In this document: positions 61,605 through 64,000 of the stretch, in pieces
How positions within the stretch are numbered: the stretch's first letter is position 1
How the letters are laid out: each line of letters opens with the position of its first letter
NCBI GenBank assembly: GCA_017506865.1
Contig: JAFCMP010000097.1
Coordinates: forward strand, 124,001 to 188,000
Direction of reading: 5' to 3'
DNA: 64,000 nucleotides
DNA from: Tribonema minus
Taxonomy: Eukaryota > Sar > Xanthophyceae > Tribonematales > Tribonemataceae
Position numbers and translations under genes: made by a program
Notes under the pieces: generated by a model
The model's input: the letters and a program-made list of their open reading frames with translations, nothing else
The model's database searches: none
Told to the model about the DNA's origin: nothing

Positions 61605-61845
61605 TCAATGACAGCAGCACGTGGTATGAGAGCTGCTGAGGCGCAGACCATGCTGGCAGGACGTGACAGCACACTGCTTATAGGGCCATGTGAAACCTGC
61701 ATAGAGTAGTGCAGTGACTCTGAAGGATCTGTACAACAGCATCATGTGGGATGAGAGCAGATGAGGCGCAGACCATGCCGGCACAGCAGGACGTGACGGG
61801 AGACTTTTGATAGTGCCATGAAGCCTGCATAGAGTAAAACTTGGT
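61605..61845. repeat. Two-copy tandem repeat, about 125 bp
   Basis: Both copies carry ATGAGAGC..TGAGGCGCAGACCATGC, CAGGACGTGAC and CCTGCATAGAGTA in the same order, starting near 61605 and 61730. It lies just after the three-copy repeat. Confidence 0.85.
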
Positions 61846-62029
61846 GCATTCCTCTGAACGGGATATGTGCAGTGACACTGGTGGACGTGGACTTGTCTGC
61901 ATGACCAGCCCTTTAATATGTATGCAATACAACACCCTGATGTGAAATTTCCACAGTTTGTGAGCAGGACACAAGTGCGCTTGTTGATTTATCGTATTTC
62001 CGTGGTGTACTCTACCTGCACGTGTCCCT

Positions 62030-62450
62030 AGGACTTTCCCCCGCCCGCAGGGCTATTATATCTGTCACGGGCAGATCCTTTGCCAACCCTAAGACATGAG
62101 GACTCTCGAGCAAATTCGCATGTGGTGGCAGCCCATCCGGTGATTCCTGTAGGTTGCCCATGTGGCAACTGCGCATGTGAAATTTGAGGCTCCGCACGTG
62201 ATAAATCACCAGGACCTGATGCGTCCACAAATGAGGCAGTCACCGATAAATTCATGTCATTTGTGCGATGACTTGCAATGGTTGCAGCTCTTTGATTGGA
62301 TTGCCTCTCGCGTTCAGCCGCCACCCTCTGTGCGCGTTGGTCCAGCGAGGCATTGATTACTCTGAGGCAGCCTCTCTGGCACGACCTGCAGCAAGTCGCT
62401 GCTCAAGTTGCTGTGGTGTCTCTCGCGCACGAGCATCAGGCCAGTCGACA
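62030..62450 (-). other. Arg/Glu/Ala-rich fragment, possibly element-derived
   Basis: Minus-strand frames read RARETPQQLEQRLAAGRARE and RAQRVAAERERQSNQRAAT, separated by a frame change. The style resembles the charged RAxET-P-Q linker repeats found before the helicase of Helitron-like proteins. No helicase or Rep domain is visible. It is equally possibly an exon of an undetected gene. Confidence 0.2.
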
Positions 62451-63254
62451 CCGCCACTACTACTACTACTTACTGGGTTTTGTGTTTCGAAGTTCAACTT
62501 GTGCACAGACCGACAGTTGTATTACTTTGAACTTTGCATACACTCCTCGTCGCACGAAGTAGAAAAGCGCGCGCACGGCTTGCTTGCGCTTGCTCGCGAC
62601 CGTGACGCCGACAAGGCGTGGACGTGGACGCACAGGCAGCAGCAGCAGCGCTGCAAGCGACAGCGATGATCCTGAACTCTCGTGAGTACTTTACTTTCAT
62701 TTATTCTCGCTCAGGGCGCAAGCACTTTGTGCCCTTGAGTTGCTCTCCTCACCTTCCCTGATATGACATGATCTGTGATGATGATGATGATGTGTATGAT
62801 GTGTCCCACTCTGTTTGCGCAGGCCGTGGCCCCAGTGTACTCCGGAGTCTGAGGCCTGCCAGCTCCTGCATACGCCACTACTGTACGTCTGCACCGGTTT
62901 AACGTGAGCGGTGGCGGCTCACGCGGCTCGTGCCGCCGTGCAGGCCTGCGTGCTGTTTGGCCACCTTATGTGGCATAGCAGAACTCGTGAAAGGGTCTGG
63001 CAGCGGTGGCGATGCCCTGTTTGGCACACCAACGCATTTCATACGTGCAGCCATCGTCATCACACGGTGCAGCAGAGCTCATTCAGACGAGCTGCAGAGC
63101 ATTCACACAGAATGCGTTGTTCGTTTTATACCGAGTAACCACTTTAGTAAACTAACGAAAATAACACGTCGTTTCATCATTTATTATCACGGTCTACTAA
63201 TTATAACAATTGCCAGACCTGTTTGGTTCAGCTAAGCCTGCTGCCTTCCTTGCG

Positions 63255-63930
63255 AATCACAGGCGCAGCACCGGAACTGCCACGCACATCTTCGACCGCG
63301 AGCATGAGCGCCAACAGATGGACCTTCTCTTCCAGGTGGCTCCCAATCGATGAGGGTTGTGGTGGGGCCCCGCAGCTGCGGCAAAACTGCCATGCTCAAG
63401 CAATACCTGTAACAGCAAGGCATGATCGATAGCGCGTGCTATATTGACTGCCGCGGCATCAATTCCCTCAGCCCTGCCGGGTTTGCTGCGGCCCTTGCAC
63501 ATCGGGGGTTGCCACTCCTGACAAGACGCCTTGAGTATCCGCAATGGAAGCATGTGGGGGGAGCCCTATTGGCAATTGTATCAGGCTTTGAGGCAGACGT
63601 GCCGGCTTATGGAGGCGCGAAGATTAAACTGAATGGGGCAGAAGCCGTCAAGCGGCTCGACGAGCTGACGACAGTCAGGGACCATCCTTCAAAAACGCCA
63701 ACAATTCAGCAGGTCTTTGAGACGTATGAGCAGCTACTGGGCGCCTGGGAGAAGGCACGCCTGTCCGGGGCCCTGAAAGGGGGGCTGGAGTGGCCAGTGC
63801 TTGTTGTCGACGAAGCGAATATGCTCATGGCGTGGATGGACAAGCATCCCAACGAGCTTATACTCATGTGGTGTTGGTCACCTCTGAGAATGGCTTCCGA
63901 GAGTGGCTCGACACGGGTGAGTGTCGCTCG
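63255..63930 (+). pseudogene. Broken copy of archaeal-type ATPase gene
   Basis: This copy is homologous to the ATPase at 22.5-24.8 kb. An acceptor-like AATCACAG leads into HIFDREHERQQMDLL (cf. FYNREAELDRLDL), then GPRSCGKTAM (Walker A), CYIDCRG, LLGAWEKARLSGAL, WPVLVVDEAN (Walker B) and THVVLVTSENGFREWLD. It carries three lesions. There is a frameshift just before Walker A near 63350, an in-frame TAA after LKQYL near 63412, and a deletion with frameshift after NEL near 63855 that removes the stretch corresponding to LQALLNFFVHVAN. It may continue past the window. It is not expected to make an active enzyme. Confidence 0.85.
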
Positions 63931-64000
63931 CAAGTCATGTAAACTCTTGGCGTGCAATATCGCCCCTCCTGCGATTTTGGTTTCCTTGAATAGCGTGCTT

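Larger units (their letters stand above)
59536..63254. other. Repeat-rich region without a supported gene
   Basis: I find no convincing multi-exon gene here. It contains a three-copy degenerate repeat (61020-61445), a two-copy repeat (about 61605-61845), CTA and GAT microsatellites near 62457-62470 and 62777-62795, and a minus-strand Arg/Glu/Ala-rich fragment near 62030-62450. A plus-strand frame at about 62590-62683 reads RRGRGRTGSSSSAASDSDDP before a GTGAGT donor and might be a first exon. Confidence 0.5.

Noticed and set aside
63390..63425. TAA read as a sense codon (alternative genetic code as in some ulvophyte algae)
   Set aside because: Other genes here end normally at TAG or TGA and are not interrupted by TAA or TAG, and the same ATPase copy also has frameshifts and a deletion. 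A pseudogene is the simpler reading.
1..64000. CRISPR arrays, bacterial operons or prophage
   Set aside because: The tandem repeats lack spacer structure, and the genes are spliced eukaryotic genes.

Overview
This window is nuclear DNA from an intron-rich eukaryote. It is most likely a green alga (Chlorophyta), plausibly a zoospore-forming one, although the lineage is inferred from gene content rather than from a marker. Nearly all genes are split into short exons, mostly 45-280 nt, by GT-AG introns and a few GC-AG introns. Base composition is roughly balanced. The poly-A motif TGTAA typical of green algae lies 11 nt after the stop of one gene. Encoded proteins include a motile-cilium protein (MNS1), two NuA4-type chromatin subunits (EPL1, ARP4) and the mitochondrial AAA protein ATAD3. 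I joined exons by hand from splice-site consensus and reading-frame phase. Most joins are phase-consistent, and the few that are not are stated.

Layout. <1-5755 (-): Enhancer-of-polycomb-like protein, 3' end outside the window. About 6032-9339 (+): unrecognised Ala/Glu-rich helical protein, partly head-to-head with EPL1. 10634-19986 (+): MNS1/FAP127-like ciliary coiled-coil protein in 15 exons. 20595-21170 (-): unassigned possible exons. 22510-24779 (-): archaeal-type P-loop ATPase with a signal-peptide-like N-terminus. 26049-36448 (-): ATAD3, whose N-terminus carries an S74/ICA (MYRF-type) domain. 36578-44148 (+): ARP4, divergent from ATAD3 across only about 130 bp. 44656-44815: fragment of 18S rRNA. 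46011-54782 (-): kelch-repeat, transmembrane, RING-H2 protein. 56733-58949 (+): a second P-loop ATPase with a leader. 58965-59535 (-): broken ORF. 59.5-62.9 kb: repeat-rich sequence with no convincing gene. 63255-63930 (+): broken copy of the 22.5 kb ATPase gene.

How the genes relate. EPL1 and ARP4 belong to the same histone-acetyltransferase system (NuA4/Tip60). ATAD3 acts in the inner mitochondrial membrane, MNS1 inside ciliary doublet microtubules, and the kelch-RING protein is a predicted membrane E3 ligase. The ATPase genes and relic point to a dispersed family with prokaryote-like P-loop domains and N-terminal targeting sequences. Introns and spacers hold many two- or three-copy tandem duplications, an inverted dispersed repeat pair, telomere-like tracts and a recurring ACTTCAAG motif.

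The strongest candidates for something new are the S74/ICA-ATAD3 fusion, the one-chain kelch-TM-RING ligase and the leader-bearing archaeal-type ATPases.
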